Assembly (NCBI GenBank): GCA_019635635.1
Contig: JAHBZB010000001.1
Location: 558,001-622,000, forward strand
Length of the DNA: 64,000 bases
DNA from: Xanthobacteraceae bacterium
GTDB lineage: Bacteria > Pseudomonadota > Alphaproteobacteria > Rhizobiales > Xanthobacteraceae
Direction of reading: 5' to 3'
Shown: piece after piece, positions 19,750 to 31,092 of the stretch
How the letters are laid out: every line of letters starts with the position of its first letter
Numbering within the stretch: position 1 is the stretch's first letter
Translations under genes and position numbers: made by a program
The notes under the pieces: generated by a model
What the model was told of the DNA's origin: nothing
Database searches by the model: none
What the model saw: only the letters and a program-made list of their open reading frames with translations

Positions 19750-21310
19750 AGACCATGGCGATGCCGGCCGCGTCCGCAGCCGCGATCACTTCGTCGTCGC
19801 GGATCGAACCGCCGGGTTGAATCACGGCGGTCGCGCCCGCTTCGATCGCTGACAAGAGACCATCCGCAAACGGGAAGAATGCGTCAGAGGCCACCACCGA
19901 GCCCTTGGTGAGCGGCGTATCGATTCCGGCGGTCTTTGCGGCATCCTCGGCCTTGCGCGCGGCGATGCGGGCGGAATCGACCCGGCTCATCTGTCCCGCA
20001 CCGATGCCCACCGTGGCGCGGTCTTTTGCGTAGATGATCGTGTTCGACTTGACGTGCTTCGCGACCCGGAAGGCGAAGCGCAGGTCGTTCATCTCGGCTT
20101 CGGTCGGAGCGCGTTTGGTCACAACCTTCAGTTCGAGATCGTCGGCGACTGCGTTGTCGCGCGACTGCACCAGAAGACCACCTGCGATTGATTTGAAAGT
20201 CAGGCCCTTCGCGCGCGGGTCGGGAAGCGCGTCGGTCAGGAGCAGGCGCAGGTTTTTCTTCGCGCCGACGATCTTGATTGCCTCCTCGCTCGCGCCCGGC
20301 GCGATGATGACCTCGGTGAAGATTTCAACCATGGCTTTTGCGGCTTCCGCATCGAGCGCGCGGTTGGTCGCAATGATACCGCCGAAAGCGGAGACCGGAT
20401 CGCAGGCGAGCGCTTTCTGATATGCGGCAAGCAGCGTTTCGCCTTCCGCGACACCACAAGGGTTCGCGTGCTTCACGATCACGACCGCGGGCCCGCGCTT
20501 CGGATCGAATTCGGCGACGCACTCGTAAGCCGCGTCGGTATCGTTGAGGTTGTTGTAGGAAAGTTCCTTGCCCTGAATCTGCCGGGCCGAAAGCACGCCG
20601 GCGCGCGGTTCGCCGCCTTTATAGGACGCCGCAATCTGGTGCGGATTTTCGCCGTAGCGGAGCTTCTCGACAAGCTTGCCGCCGAACGAGCGCCACACCG
20701 GGGCATCGTCTTTCAGCTCTTTCGCAAACCAGTTCGAGATCGCGGCGTCATAAGCCGCGGTGCGGGCGTAGGCTTTCGCGGCGAGACGCTTGCGGAACGC
20801 GAACGTGGTGCCGCCGTGCGCGGTGACTTCTTTCAGAAGCTCGGTGTAGTCGGCGGGATCGACCACGATCGCGACATCACCGTGATTTTTCGCGGCCGCC
20901 CGCACCATCGCCGGGCCGCCGATGTCGATGTTCTCGATGCAGTCGTCGTAGTTCGCGCCCTTGGCGACGGTTTCCTCGAACGGATAGAGATTGACGACGA
21001 CGAGGTCGATCGGCTGGATCGCGTGCGCTTTCATCGAGGCCGCGTGCTCGGCGTTGTCGCGGATCGCGAGAATGCCGCCATGCACTTTGGGGTGCAGCGT
21101 TTTCACGCGCCCGTCCATCATTTCCGGGAAGCCGGTAAAATCGGAGACGTCGGAAACTTTCAGGCCGCTGTCTGCGAGCGTGCGCTTGGTGCCGCCGGTC
21201 GAGACGAGTTCGGCGCCGTGTTTCACGAGCGCGGATGCGAAATCGACAAGGCCGTTCTTGTCGGAAACGGAGAGGAGCGCGCGGCGGACGGCGCGGATCT
21301 GATCGGGCAT
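19721..21310 (-). CDS. purH: Bifunctional AICAR transformylase/IMP cyclohydrolase
   Basis: 529 residues, full length. The N-terminal IMP cyclohydrolase (MGS-like) domain shows [29 protein letters not shown] and [16 protein letters not shown]; the C-terminal transformylase domain shows [28 protein letters not shown] and AFGGIIATN. It catalyses the last two steps of IMP synthesis, using 10-formyl-THF. It ends GVRHFRH, as in homologues, so the 29-base overlap with the MFS gene is real coding on both strands. The downstream purH-heparinase-rsmB order is common in this order. Confidence 0.98.
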   Translation of the reverse strand: MPDQIRAVRRALLSVSDKNGLVDFASALVKHGAELVSTGGTKRTLADSGLKVSDVSDFTGFPEMMDGRVKTLHPKVHGGILAIRDNAEHAASMKAHAIQPIDLVVVNLYPFEETVAKGANYDDCIENIDIGGPAMVRAAAKNHGDVAIVVDPADYTELLKEVTAHGGTTFAFRKRLAAKAYARTAAYDAAISNWFAKELKDDAPVWRSFGGKLVEKLRYGENPHQIAASYKGGEPRAGVLSARQIQGKELSYNNLNDTDAAYECVAEFDPKRGPAVVIVKHANPCGVAEGETLLAAYQKALACDPVSAFGGIIATNRALDAEAAKAMVEIFTEVIIAPGASEEAIKIVGAKKNLRLLLTDALPDPRAKGLTFKSIAGGLLVQSRDNAVADDLELKVVTKRAPTEAEMNDLRFAFRVAKHVKSNTIIYAKDRATVGIGAGQMSRVDSARIAARKAEDAAKTAGIDTPLTKGSVVASDAFFPFADGLLSAIEAGATAVIQPGGSIRDDEVIAAADAAGIAMVFTGVRHFRH

Positions 21311-21379
21311 GGCAGGCCGATAGCACGGGGGACCCGGCAGGAAAACGGCGCTCGCGCTTTTTCCAGCAGAACCTTCGGG

Positions 21380-23101
21380 CTAGATCGGCAGTTGCAGATC
21401 GTCGCCGGGGTCGCGGCGCGTGGGCTCGGGCGTATCGGCGCGGGCGAAGGTCCAGATCACCCGCGCGATGGTGCGGGCGTTGTCGGCAATCACGATCTGG
21501 TTGGTACGCCGCGGGCCTTCGCTGGAGGAAAGAAACACGCTTTCTTCCAGTTCGACATGCATGTTGGGTGCTGTGAAGAGCCAGCTTTCGCGGCCCGGCA
21601 GGATCAGGAGCACGGTGCGGCCGTCATTCACCCGGCTCGCCTTTACCGAAGGATGCAGGTGAAAGCGGATCACGTAATCGTCGGCGAGATCCGGCGGGAA
21701 GTCGCGCGAGCGGGGCATTGTAAATACATCCTCGCCGTCGAGCCGGTCGCCGTCGGGCGAAAGCCGCCAGGAGCGCTGGTGCACGATACCGAAGCCGGGC
21801 ACGTAACCGTCATGCGAGGCGCGGACGATGATCGCATCCTCGCGGCCCAGCCGCGCGATCTGCACGTCACGCGGCCCGGCCGCCACCAGCGGCACGCCGT
21901 TGCGGCCCATGCGGAAACGGCAGGATGAAGTGTCGTGCCAGGTGACCGTGGAATGCGCGGCGGTCGCGCGCGCGACTTCCCGCCAGCCGTCGCGGTTCAA
22001 CGCGGGCATGCCGCAGTTGATCACGACACGGTTTCGTTTGGTCGAAAATTCGAACGAGAGACAACCGGCGTGCGCCTCACTGCTCACCGGTGCGGGCGGC
22101 GAAGTCCCGGTGTCGGCGATGACGACGCTGCCGGACGCCTCGAGCCGCTGGTAGCCGGAATAGTTCGCGTCATAAAGCGGCGGCCCGCGCATTTCGTCAT
22201 AGGCGAGCACGGCCGCGAGCATGTCGGTAGGCGTCGCGCCCATGCCGTTGAATTGCGCGAGCGCGCCGTCCGTGTGACGGAAGAAGCGCAGCATCGGGAT
22301 CATGCGATCGATGGCGGAAGAAAGGATCGCGGGCGCGGGCACGTTCCTCGACTCGAAAATCTGCCGCAGTGGCAACAGATCAATCAGGATTTCGATCAGT
22401 GTCCCGGGATTGCGGCCGATATGCCCGCCGTCTGGAAGAATCTGCCGGCGCAACTCGTCGATCAGGCGCTTTGCAGATTGCCGCAGCAGGCGCTGTTCGC
22501 CCGACATGCAAAGGCCCGCGAAAGTCAGCGCGATCGCGATCAGCAAACGCGGATAGCCATCCTCGACCGCCGAGTATACGCGGCGGAGAAACCGCACCTG
22601 CCGGGAGAGGCTGCGCATATAGGCGCGGTAGAAAGCGTGATCGGCATCCTGCAAAATCAGCGGCGCATGTGTGAGCCAGGAGATCACGCGGCGCGCGACG
22701 ATCTCGGGACGCCACGAATCCGGGTGCGAGCCGCCATGCTGCGAAATCCAGTCGGTGATGAGCGCGCGCGCGTTCTTCTGCGAAAGCGTGAGACCCGCCG
22801 AACGCAGATGCCGGAGCCAGCCGAAGCCGAGCAGCGTGTCGGACCATTCGCGGGAGGGAGAGCGGATTTCGAACGGCGAGCGCCCTTCGGTCGCGACAAC
22901 CTTGCCGGCGAAGCTGAACACGCCGCCGTAGATATCTTCCGCGACCGTGGGGTCGCCGGTGCGCAGGTCCTGCGGTGCGATCAGCAGGCGTTCGGGAATC
23001 GGCACCCGGATGCGCCAGCGGTAGGCTGGGTTCGCGGCAAGCCGCGTCCACCAACCTCGCCATCCGTTGCCCCCCAGCGCAGGCCGCTTCCGCTCCGCCA
23101 T
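21380..23101 (-). CDS. Heparinase II/III family protein
   Basis: 573 residues. The N-terminal half is an alpha/alpha toroid, for example WRPEIVARRVISWLTHAP and GYPRLLIAIALTFAGLCMSGE; the C-terminal half is a beta-sandwich with LSFEFSTKRNRVVINCGMPA and AHSTVTWHDTSSCRF, matching the heparinase II/III-like lyase fold. No signal peptide is visible. Its conserved position between rsmB and purH suggests a housekeeping or envelope role rather than breakdown of host heparin, but the substrate is unknown. Confidence 0.9.
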   Translation of the reverse strand: MAERKRPALGGNGWRGWWTRLAANPAYRWRIRVPIPERLLIAPQDLRTGDPTVAEDIYGGVFSFAGKVVATEGRSPFEIRSPSREWSDTLLGFGWLRHLRSAGLTLSQKNARALITDWISQHGGSHPDSWRPEIVARRVISWLTHAPLILQDADHAFYRAYMRSLSRQVRFLRRVYSAVEDGYPRLLIAIALTFAGLCMSGEQRLLRQSAKRLIDELRRQILPDGGHIGRNPGTLIEILIDLLPLRQIFESRNVPAPAILSSAIDRMIPMLRFFRHTDGALAQFNGMGATPTDMLAAVLAYDEMRGPPLYDANYSGYQRLEASGSVVIADTGTSPPAPVSSEAHAGCLSFEFSTKRNRVVINCGMPALNRDGWREVARATAAHSTVTWHDTSSCRFRMGRNGVPLVAAGPRDVQIARLGREDAIIVRASHDGYVPGFGIVHQRSWRLSPDGDRLDGEDVFTMPRSRDFPPDLADDYVIRFHLHPSVKASRVNDGRTVLLILPGRESWLFTAPNMHVELEESVFLSSSEGPRRTNQIVIADNARTIARVIWTFARADTPEPTRRDPGDDLQLPI

Positions 23102-23206
23102 CGGATGTCAGTGCCTTCCGATTCGCCAGTTCGCCGACCGGCCGTTTGCTCCCGAATACGGCAGCCAAGATAGCCTAGACGCGACTCCTGTCCACTTCCG
23201 CGGCAA

Positions 23207-24541
23207 TCACGCCTTCCGTTGCAGGCGGCTTGCGAAGAAGCCGTCGCAGCCCGAAAGCCGCGGGTCGGCGTTCGGAAAGTGAAAGGGGAGTGTGCGCAGT
23301 TCGCCGCGCGCGGTCAGCGCGGCCGGATCGCCCGCTTCTTCCGCGCGAATCGCGATCCGCTCGAGCGCCGGATTGCGCGAAAGCAGGTCCGCGATCTGCA
23401 TTTCGCCTTCCTCCGGCTCGAGCGAACAGGTGGAGTAAACGAGTAGTCCGCCGGGCTTCAGCAGCTTCGCGGCGTTGTCGAGGAGCCGCGCCTGCAACTT
23501 CGTCACCTGCGCAAGGTCTTCGGGCGATTTCTGCCAGAGAATATCCGGGTGGCGGCGGACGGTACCGGTCGCCGAGCAGGGCGCGTCCAAGAGGATCGCG
23601 TCGAAGGGCTCGGCTTCCCATGTCGCGGCGTCGGCGACGATGACTTCGGCCTGAAGTTTCGTGCGCGCGAGATTCTGCGAAAGGCGTTTCAGTCGCGGCG
23701 CAGAGCGATCGATTGCGGTGACGCGCGCGCCTGCGTTTGCAAGCTGCAAGGTTTTGCCGCCGGGGGCGGCGCAAAGATCGGCGACGCGAAGTCCGCGAAT
23801 GTTGCCGAGCAATTTCGCTGGGATCGAGGCGGCGGCGTCCTGCACCCACCACGCGCCTTCGTGATAGCCGGGTAACTCCGCGACCGCGCCCTTGCCGGTG
23901 ACGCGCACGCTTCCCGTGGGAAGCACGACGCCGTCAAGTTCGGCCGCGAGCGCTTCGGGGTTTTCCTTCGGCGTGATGTCGAGCGCGGGCTCGACGCGGT
24001 GCGCGAGCACGATCGCGCGCAGCGCTTCCTCGCCGTAGGCCGCAAGCCAGCGCGCGCGCATCCATTCCTGGGTGTCGATTTCGGGCGCGAGCGTTTCGAG
24101 AATCGCGGGGCCTTCGGCGGAAACCCGCCGCAGCACCGCGTTCACGAGACCCGCATAACGCTTGTTGCGGATTTCGTTCGCGAGATCGACCGAGAGATCG
24201 ACGGCCGCGTGGTCGGCGACTTCGAGCAGGAGAATTTGCGCGGCCCCCGAGAGCAGGATCGCGTGCACGCGCACGTCTTCAGGCCAGCCGCTTTGCAGAA
24301 AGCGCTCGATCACGGCTTGCAGGCTGCCGGCGCGACGAAGCGCGGTCGCGACGATCATGCGCGAGAGCGCGCGATCGCGTTCGTCGAGCGCGCGGAATTG
24401 CCGCCCGGTTTCGCCGTGCTCGAACACATCTTCCAGCGCGCGCCGGCCGTGCAGGATCGCCAGCAGCGCGTCGGCAGCAAAGCGCCGGGCGGTGAGGCCC
24501 GGCGCTTCGTCTTTATCTGCTTTATGTTGGCCTTTTGCCAT
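23207..24541 (-). CDS. rsmB: 16S rRNA m5C967 methyltransferase RsmB
   Basis: 444 residues. An N-terminal NusB-like helical domain (about 15-150) is followed by a SAM-dependent Rossmann domain. Motifs are VADLCAAPGGKTLQLAN (SAM site), LLDAPCSATGTVRRHPD with Cys322, and VYSTCSLEPEEGE with Cys372, the two cysteines used by m5C methyltransferases. It methylates C967 of 16S rRNA. The chosen ATG at 24541 is preceded by an in-frame TTG at 24544. It starts 14 bases after htpX ends. Confidence 0.94.
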   Translation of the reverse strand: MAKGQHKADKDEAPGLTARRFAADALLAILHGRRALEDVFEHGETGRQFRALDERDRALSRMIVATALRRAGSLQAVIERFLQSGWPEDVRVHAILLSGAAQILLLEVADHAAVDLSVDLANEIRNKRYAGLVNAVLRRVSAEGPAILETLAPEIDTQEWMRARWLAAYGEEALRAIVLAHRVEPALDITPKENPEALAAELDGVVLPTGSVRVTGKGAVAELPGYHEGAWWVQDAAASIPAKLLGNIRGLRVADLCAAPGGKTLQLANAGARVTAIDRSAPRLKRLSQNLARTKLQAEVIVADAATWEAEPFDAILLDAPCSATGTVRRHPDILWQKSPEDLAQVTKLQARLLDNAAKLLKPGGLLVYSTCSLEPEEGEMQIADLLSRNPALERIAIRAEEAGDPAALTARGELRTLPFHFPNADPRLSGCDGFFASRLQRKA

Positions 24542-24555
24542 CAACCCGAATTCTG

Positions 24556-25479
24556 TCAGCCCCAGGGACCGCGCGGACGCGCCTTCGGTCCTGTTACGCC
24601 GGAAACGCGCGGCGTGGAAGTCGCGCCCGGCATGGCTCCCATTTCGGCTGCGATCTTCTGCAATTCGGCGATCCGGTTCTCGGTCGCGGGGTGGGTCGAG
24701 AACAGATTGTCCATCCGCTCGCCCGAGAGCGGGTTGATGATGAAAAGATGCGCGGTCGCGGGGTTCGCTTCCGCCGCCTCGTTCGGGATCGCGTGGGCCG
24801 CACCCGCGATCTTGTTCAGCGCGGAGGCCAGCGCCAGCGGCTTTCCGGAAATCTCCGAGCCCATGCGGTCGGCGGCATATTCGCGCGTGCGCGAAATCGC
24901 CATCTGCACGACCATGGCGGCGAGCGGCGCGAGGATCATCATCGCGATGGTGCCGATCATGCCGATGCCGTTGTTGTTGCGGTTGCCGCCGAACATCATG
25001 CCGAAGTTCGTGAGCATGGAGACTGCGCCCGCAAGCGTCGCGGTGATCGTCATGGTGAGCGTGTCGTGGTTCTTCACGTGTGCCAGCTCATGCGCCATGA
25101 CGCCCGCGATCTCGTCACGGTTGAGCATCTGCAACAGGCCGGTGGTCGCGGCGACGGCTGCGTTTTGCGGATTGCGGCCGGTCGCGAATGCGTTCGGCTG
25201 CGGGTTGTCCATCAGATAGACTTTCGGCATCGGCAGGCCAGCGCGTTGCGAGAGTTCGCGAACGATCTGGAATAGTTCGGGTGCGACACGCTCGTCGACT
25301 TCCTGCGCGCCGTGCATCGACAAGACCATCTTGTCGGAATTCCAGTAGCTGAAGAGGTTCATGCCGGCGGCGATTACGAGCGCGATCAGCATGCCCTGCT
25401 GCCCGCCGATCAGCGCGCCGATCCCCATGAAGAGCGCGGTCATGCCGGCCAGCAAAATCGCGGTTTTCAGGTAGTTCAT
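24556..25479 (-). CDS. htpX: Membrane zinc protease HtpX
   Basis: 307 residues. Two N-terminal membrane segments (about 5-22 and 28-45) precede the M48 metalloprotease domain, with the zinc motif HELAH at 130-134 and a third-ligand region [10 protein letters not shown]. Two more hydrophobic segments lie around 140-190. HtpX degrades misfolded inner-membrane proteins alongside FtsH and is often stress induced; I see no convincing heat-shock promoter in the 136-base divergent gap to the DUF1674 gene. The tail is Pro/Arg/Gly rich. Confidence 0.96.
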   Translation of the reverse strand: MNYLKTAILLAGMTALFMGIGALIGGQQGMLIALVIAAGMNLFSYWNSDKMVLSMHGAQEVDERVAPELFQIVRELSQRAGLPMPKVYLMDNPQPNAFATGRNPQNAAVAATTGLLQMLNRDEIAGVMAHELAHVKNHDTLTMTITATLAGAVSMLTNFGMMFGGNRNNNGIGMIGTIAMMILAPLAAMVVQMAISRTREYAADRMGSEISGKPLALASALNKIAGAAHAIPNEAAEANPATAHLFIINPLSGERMDNLFSTHPATENRIAELQKIAAEMGAMPGATSTPRVSGVTGPKARPRGPWG

Positions 25480-25615
25480 CGAGGCAGTTTCCCTTTCCGG
25501 CGCGATCCTGCGCCACCTTCACCCGAGAAAAAGAATGGGGTGCCGGAACCCCCGCCGCAAGACCGGGGTTTCCGCGGATGCTTGACGCCCAGACCAGAAG
25601 ATTGTTCCTGACGGT

Positions 25616-25795
25616 ATGACCGAGAAGAAGCCGCTTTCCGACGCAGCCAGACGTGCGCTCGCCGAAGCCGAGGCGCGCCGCAAGGAAATCGACGCGGCCG
25701 CAGCCGCGCTGCCGCCGGAGAAGGGCGCCAAGCGCGAGAAGGAGCCGTCGCGCTACGGCGACTGGGAGAAAAAAGGCATCGCCAGCGATTTCTGA
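25616..25795 (+). CDS. DUF1674 protein, SDHAF4-like assembly factor
   Basis: 59-residue ORF: MTEKKPLSDAARRALAEAEA at the start and RYGDWEKKGIASDF at the end. The C-terminal RYGDWE.KG...DF signature defines DUF1674, the family of mitochondrial SDHAF4 (Sdh8), which binds flavinated SdhA and helps assemble succinate dehydrogenase. The bacterial role is inferred from that homology. Its TGA overlaps the ATG of the extensin-like gene (TGATG), so translation is probably coupled. Confidence 0.88.
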   Translation: MTEKKPLSDAARRALAEAEARRKEIDAAAAALPPEKGAKREKEPSRYGDWEKKGIASDF

Positions 25796-26484
25796 TGCGA
25801 AGGTTCTTTCGCTGGTTCTTCGCGCTGTTCTTCGTCGTGGTTGCCGCTTCCGCGATCTACGCCGCCATCAACTTCGAGAAGCTGCTCGACCGCTATGCGC
25901 CGTTCGACCTGCGCGAGGAGCCGAACTGGCTCACGAACGTGCAGCTTTATTACCTGCGCACGAGCCCCGAAAAATGTTTTGCGGTGCTCACGCGCAGCGG
26001 CGTTTCGTTCAACCGCCAGCAATATCCGCTGAACGAGCGTGGCTGCGGCTTCGAAGACGGAGTGCTGCTTACGAAACAGAGCGTGAGTTACGGCGGCGGG
26101 GTGTTGCGCTGCTCCGCCGCGGCGTCACTTGTGCTGTGGGAGCGGCACGTATTGCAGCAGGAAGCCGAGCGCGTCTTAAAGAATAAAGTCCGCGCGATCC
26201 GCACGCTCGGCAGTTTCTCTTGCCGGAACATCTACCACAAGAAGGATGCGCGGCTGAGCCAGCATGCGACCGCGAATGCGATCGATATTGCGAGCTTCAC
26301 GTTTGAGGACGGTTCAAGCGCGAGCGTGCTGAAAGACTGGGGCAAGGCCGAGCGCGGCGAATTTCTGCGCGGGGTCCGTGACGGAGCCTGCCGTTTCTTC
26401 GGTGGCGTGTTGTCGCCGGATTACAACGCGGCGCACGCCAACCATTTTCATTTCGACATGGGCTGGTGGAAGGTTTGCCGCTGA
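25795..26484 (+). CDS. Extensin-family (extensin-like C-terminal domain) protein
   Basis: 229 residues. A single N-terminal membrane segment (about residues 7-25) anchors it facing the periplasm. The extensin-like C-terminal domain shows CSAAASLVLWERHVLQQEA, GSFSCRNIY, SQHATANAIDIASF and NHFHFDMGWW. The paired His/Asp motifs resemble D-Ala-D-Ala carboxypeptidase/metallopeptidase folds, suggesting a peptidoglycan role, though this is unproven. Translationally coupled to the DUF1674 gene; convergent with the L,D-transpeptidase gene eight bases away. Confidence 0.9.
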   Translation: MRRFFRWFFALFFVVVAASAIYAAINFEKLLDRYAPFDLREEPNWLTNVQLYYLRTSPEKCFAVLTRSGVSFNRQQYPLNERGCGFEDGVLLTKQSVSYGGGVLRCSAAASLVLWERHVLQQEAERVLKNKVRAIRTLGSFSCRNIYHKKDARLSQHATANAIDIASFTFEDGSSASVLKDWGKAERGEFLRGVRDGACRFFGGVLSPDYNAAHANHFHFDMGWWKVCR

Positions 26485-26492
26485 CCGGCAGC

Positions 26493-26990
26493 TTATCGCG
26501 TCACGATCACCGGCGTCCCGACCCGCACGCGCTCGTAGAGATCGACGATGTCTTCGTTGAACATGCGGAAGCAGCCATAGGACGCGAAGCGGCCGACCGA
26601 ATTCGGCCGGTTAGTGCCGTGAATTGCATATTCGCCGCCGGTCAAGGTGAGCGCGCGCACGCCCATCGGATTGTCGGGCGCGCCGCCTTCATAGACGCGG
26701 CGCATAGCCGGGAAATCGCGGCGGACTTCCGGGGGCGGCGACCACGCCGGGTTCACATATTTTCCGTCGACATAGCGCGTGCCGTACCACTGCTTGCCGC
26801 GCTTGCCGACCGCGATCGGATAGCGCAACGCGCGGCCCTGTCCCAAGGTGAAATAGAGCGAGCGCTCGCTGGTCACGATCACGATGATGCCGGCCGGCGC
26901 ATCCTCGAACTCGACGAGTTCGCGCGCTTTCGCCGCGAACACGAGGCCGAAGAGAAAAACCAGCACGAGGGCAATCTTGAGTTTCTGCAT
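26493..26990 (-). CDS. L,D-transpeptidase (YkuD domain)
   Basis: 165 residues with an N-terminal signal anchor (about 4-22). The YkuD catalytic motif is complete: HGTNRPNSVG (His124) through SYGCFRM (Cys140). The enzyme forms 3-3 crosslinks in peptidoglycan or attaches outer-membrane proteins to it, acting in the periplasm. The short length and single domain are usual for Hyphomicrobiales, which rely on many L,D-transpeptidases for polar growth. It is convergent with the extensin-like gene. Confidence 0.93.
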   Translation of the reverse strand: MQKLKIALVLVFLFGLVFAAKARELVEFEDAPAGIIVIVTSERSLYFTLGQGRALRYPIAVGKRGKQWYGTRYVDGKYVNPAWSPPPEVRRDFPAMRRVYEGGAPDNPMGVRALTLTGGEYAIHGTNRPNSVGRFASYGCFRMFNEDIVDLYERVRVGTPVIVTR

Positions 26991-27053
26991 GGCCGCGGTT
27001 GTAGCGGCGGCCCATCGCGCGCGGTGGAAATTAACCTTTTAGCGTGAACGCCA

Positions 27054-27088
27054 AAACAAAAGCGCGGGCTTTGGGCCCGCGCTTTCTT
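27054..27088 (-). terminator. Terminator after acs
   Basis: A 9-bp perfect stem (27061-27069 with 27075-27083); on the minus strand it is followed by TTTTGTTTTGG. It lies 20 bases past the acs stop. Confidence 0.85.
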
Positions 27089-27105
27089 GGAATTACCGGT
27101 TAACT

Positions 27106-29055
<1,950 letters not shown>

Positions 29056-29180
29056 TCCATTCCTCCCTTGCGCGTCCCCGGCGGCTCTTCAGGCCGCCTT
29101 TTTATTGGGCGGCATTATGCGCCCGGCGGAACTCGCGCTTCAAGGCGCGGCGGTTCCGACTTTGGTAAGGGACAGCTCGT

Positions 29181-29612
29181 TCAACTGCCGAAAGCGCCAA
29201 TAACCGCGCCCATCAGTAGCAAAACGCCGAGCCAGTGGCCGCCATCGATGATGGTCAGCGATGTCGCACGTCCGCCAAAGGCATAATTCACCGAGAGCGT
29301 GGTCGCGACGAAGCCGAACCAGCAAAGCGCCCCGGAAATCAGGCCGTTCTTGATCGTCATCTGATCGACGCCCAGATGGCCGATCAGGCCCGCCAGAATC
29401 CATGCCATGATCAGGTTCGCGCCGATGGCAATGACGAAGGGCGTCTTGTTGGCGCCCATACCGGCCTTCGTCTTCGCGGTCTGTTCTTCCGCGCTCCAGC
29501 CCATCGCGTTCATCCATGGCTTCGAGAGCGCGATGTAATAGACGGCGCCGAAGCCGAAACCGGCGAGGGCCGCGATTGCGATTGCGAGATAATTGATGCC
29601 GCCGAAGATCAT
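29181..29612 (-). CDS. DUF1761 membrane protein
   Basis: 143 residues with four membrane segments (about 5-28, 60-80, 88-110 and 120-140). The motif GFGFGAVYYIALSKPWMNAMG and GALCWFGFVATTLSVNYAFGG are typical of DUF1761. The function of the family is unknown. It lies alone between the methyltransferase and acs; a GC-rich hairpin with a T-run on the plus strand (about 29079-29107) separates it from acs. Confidence 0.85.
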   Translation of the reverse strand: MIFGGINYLAIAIAALAGFGFGAVYYIALSKPWMNAMGWSAEEQTAKTKAGMGANKTPFVIAIGANLIMAWILAGLIGHLGVDQMTIKNGLISGALCWFGFVATTLSVNYAFGGRATSLTIIDGGHWLGVLLLMGAVIGAFGS

Positions 29613-29650
29613 GGGAGTGATCCTTGTTGCCGCCGGATCAGCCTACTCCT

Positions 29651-30346
29651 TCAATCGGCGAGCGCCCATACCCTGGTGCGCTTGATCTCGGCGTCTTCGA
29701 GATCGCGGATCACCGGCACCTCGTATTCGGCGAGCATGATCATTTTATCTTTCGGCAGATAGGTCCGGCCCGGGTCGCCGACCAAAACACACGCGTCTTG
29801 CGCCTTCATGCGTTGCAAAAAGGAGAATGCGCGCGCGGCGGTATCGCGCTCGTAGAAGATGTCGCCGGCCAGCACCGCGCCGAACGATTCGGGCGCGGTT
29901 TCGGGCGCGAGGCGATCGGTGGTTTCTGTCTCCAGCGAAATCCCGTTCGCCGCCATGTTCAGCGCGACCGCCGGCATCGCGAAAGCGTCGATGTCGTTTG
30001 CGACCGCCCGCGCGGCACCGGCCTTCACTGCCGCGATCGCGACCAGGCCGGAGCCGCTGGCGAGATCGAGCACGGTTTTCCCGCGCACGGATTCAGGATG
30101 GTCGAGCACGTAGCGCGCGAGCGCCTGACCGCCCGCCCAGGCGAAAGCCCAGAACGGCGGCGGCAATCCCATTTGGTCAAGTTCTTCTTCGGTCTTCTGC
30201 CAGAGCGGCACCGCTTCGTCGGCGACGTAGAGCGAAATTTCGGGGACATGCGGGACGGGACGAAGCCGCGTGTTCTTGCGGATGAACTGCTCCGCGCCGG
30301 AAATCGTCAGGGCTTTATGCCGCCGAGTTTGCAGATCGTGGTCCAT
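29651..30346 (-). CDS. SAM-dependent methyltransferase, ETF-beta/PrmA-like
   Basis: 231 residues. The sequence FIRKNTRLRPVPHVPEISLYVADEAVPLWQKT and the SAM motif VLDLASGSGLVAIAA followed by AGDIFYE match the seven-strand lysine methyltransferases related to METTL20/ETFBKMT; Agrobacterium has a homologue shown to methylate electron-transfer flavoprotein beta. The assignment to that substrate is inference; annotation pipelines may call it PrmA- or nicotinamide-methyltransferase-like. Its ATG overlaps the EVE gene by 40 bases, so a later start is possible. Confidence 0.8.
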   Translation of the reverse strand: MDHDLQTRRHKALTISGAEQFIRKNTRLRPVPHVPEISLYVADEAVPLWQKTEEELDQMGLPPPFWAFAWAGGQALARYVLDHPESVRGKTVLDLASGSGLVAIAAVKAGAARAVANDIDAFAMPAVALNMAANGISLETETTDRLAPETAPESFGAVLAGDIFYERDTAARAFSFLQRMKAQDACVLVGDPGRTYLPKDKMIMLAEYEVPVIRDLEDAEIKRTRVWALAD

Positions 30347-30726
30347 TCCGCGTCGGTAACAGGCTGCACCGAGAGGCGCGAGAGTTTTATCAGCGCCATG
30401 TTCTTCAGCTTCGGCTCGAGCTTCACCGCGGTCAGCGTGACCGGCGTTTTCAGCGGCTCTTTTGCTTTCACATCGACCGCGACGAACTTCTCCGTCTTAT
30501 CGGTCGGATCGATGTAATGTTCCTTGATCACCTCGGCGACGCCGACGATCTCTTTGCCTTCGTTGGAATGATAGAAGAAGCAGCGCTCGCTCTTCTTCAT
30601 GCGCATGAGATTCAGTTTCGCGGCATGATTGCGAACGCCGGTCCAGGCGGTGCCTTTCGCGCCGCATTGGACCTGCTCGACCCACGACCAGGTGCCGGGC
30701 TCGCTCTTGATCAGCCAATACGCCAT
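30307..30726 (-). CDS. EVE domain protein
   Basis: 139 residues forming a single EVE (PUA-like) domain: YWLIKSEPGTWSWVEQ at the start, then GTAWTGVRNHAAKLNL and the aromatic-cage region FFYHSNEGKEIVGVAEV. EVE domains bind modified bases in DNA or RNA; in most proteobacteria this stand-alone version (YeaO/thymocyte-nuclear-protein-1-like) has no settled role. Five bases separate it from the upstream YciI-like gene and it overlaps the methyltransferase gene, so the three form a probable operon. Confidence 0.93.
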   Translation of the reverse strand: MAYWLIKSEPGTWSWVEQVQCGAKGTAWTGVRNHAAKLNLMRMKKSERCFFYHSNEGKEIVGVAEVIKEHYIDPTDKTEKFVAVDVKAKEPLKTPVTLTAVKLEPKLKNMALIKLSRLSVQPVTDAEWTTICKLGGIKP

Positions 30727-30731
30727 AACGC

Positions 30732-31019
30732 TCAGATCGGCGTGCCGATCACCCAGCGCCAGGGGCGAACTTCGACTTTCGAAAACAAATTGGCTTTCTT
30801 GTACGGATCTTCGGCGAGAACCTGATCCGCCGCGGTGCGGTCGGGAACGTCGAGTACCAGCATCGAGCCGATCATGGTTTCGTTGTCGTCTGCGAGGAGC
30901 GGACCGCAGGTCTTGATGGTCTTGGCATGGGCGCGAAGATAGTCGAGATGCGCGGCGCGATTGGCGAGGCGCAGATCAAGGCTGTTCGGCTTATCGAGAC
31001 AGATCGCAACGAAATGCAT
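30732..31019 (-). CDS. YciI-like protein
   Basis: 95 residues with the YciI fold signatures DKPNSLDLRLANRAAHLDYL, GPLLADDNETMIGSMLVLDV and EDPYKKANLFSKVEVRPW. The conserved His and Asp of the putative active site are present. Related proteins include EthD-like and chloromuconolactone-dehalogenase-like folds, but YciI itself is uncharacterised. ATG at 31019 has GAGG six bases upstream. Confidence 0.92.
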   Translation of the reverse strand: MHFVAICLDKPNSLDLRLANRAAHLDYLRAHAKTIKTCGPLLADDNETMIGSMLVLDVPDRTAADQVLAEDPYKKANLFSKVEVRPWRWVIGTPI

Positions 31020-31092
31020 GGCCGACCTCAAGAAAGCGAGCCGTCTATCATCACCATAAAGAGTACGCCAGACGGTTAACGGCAGATTGCGC

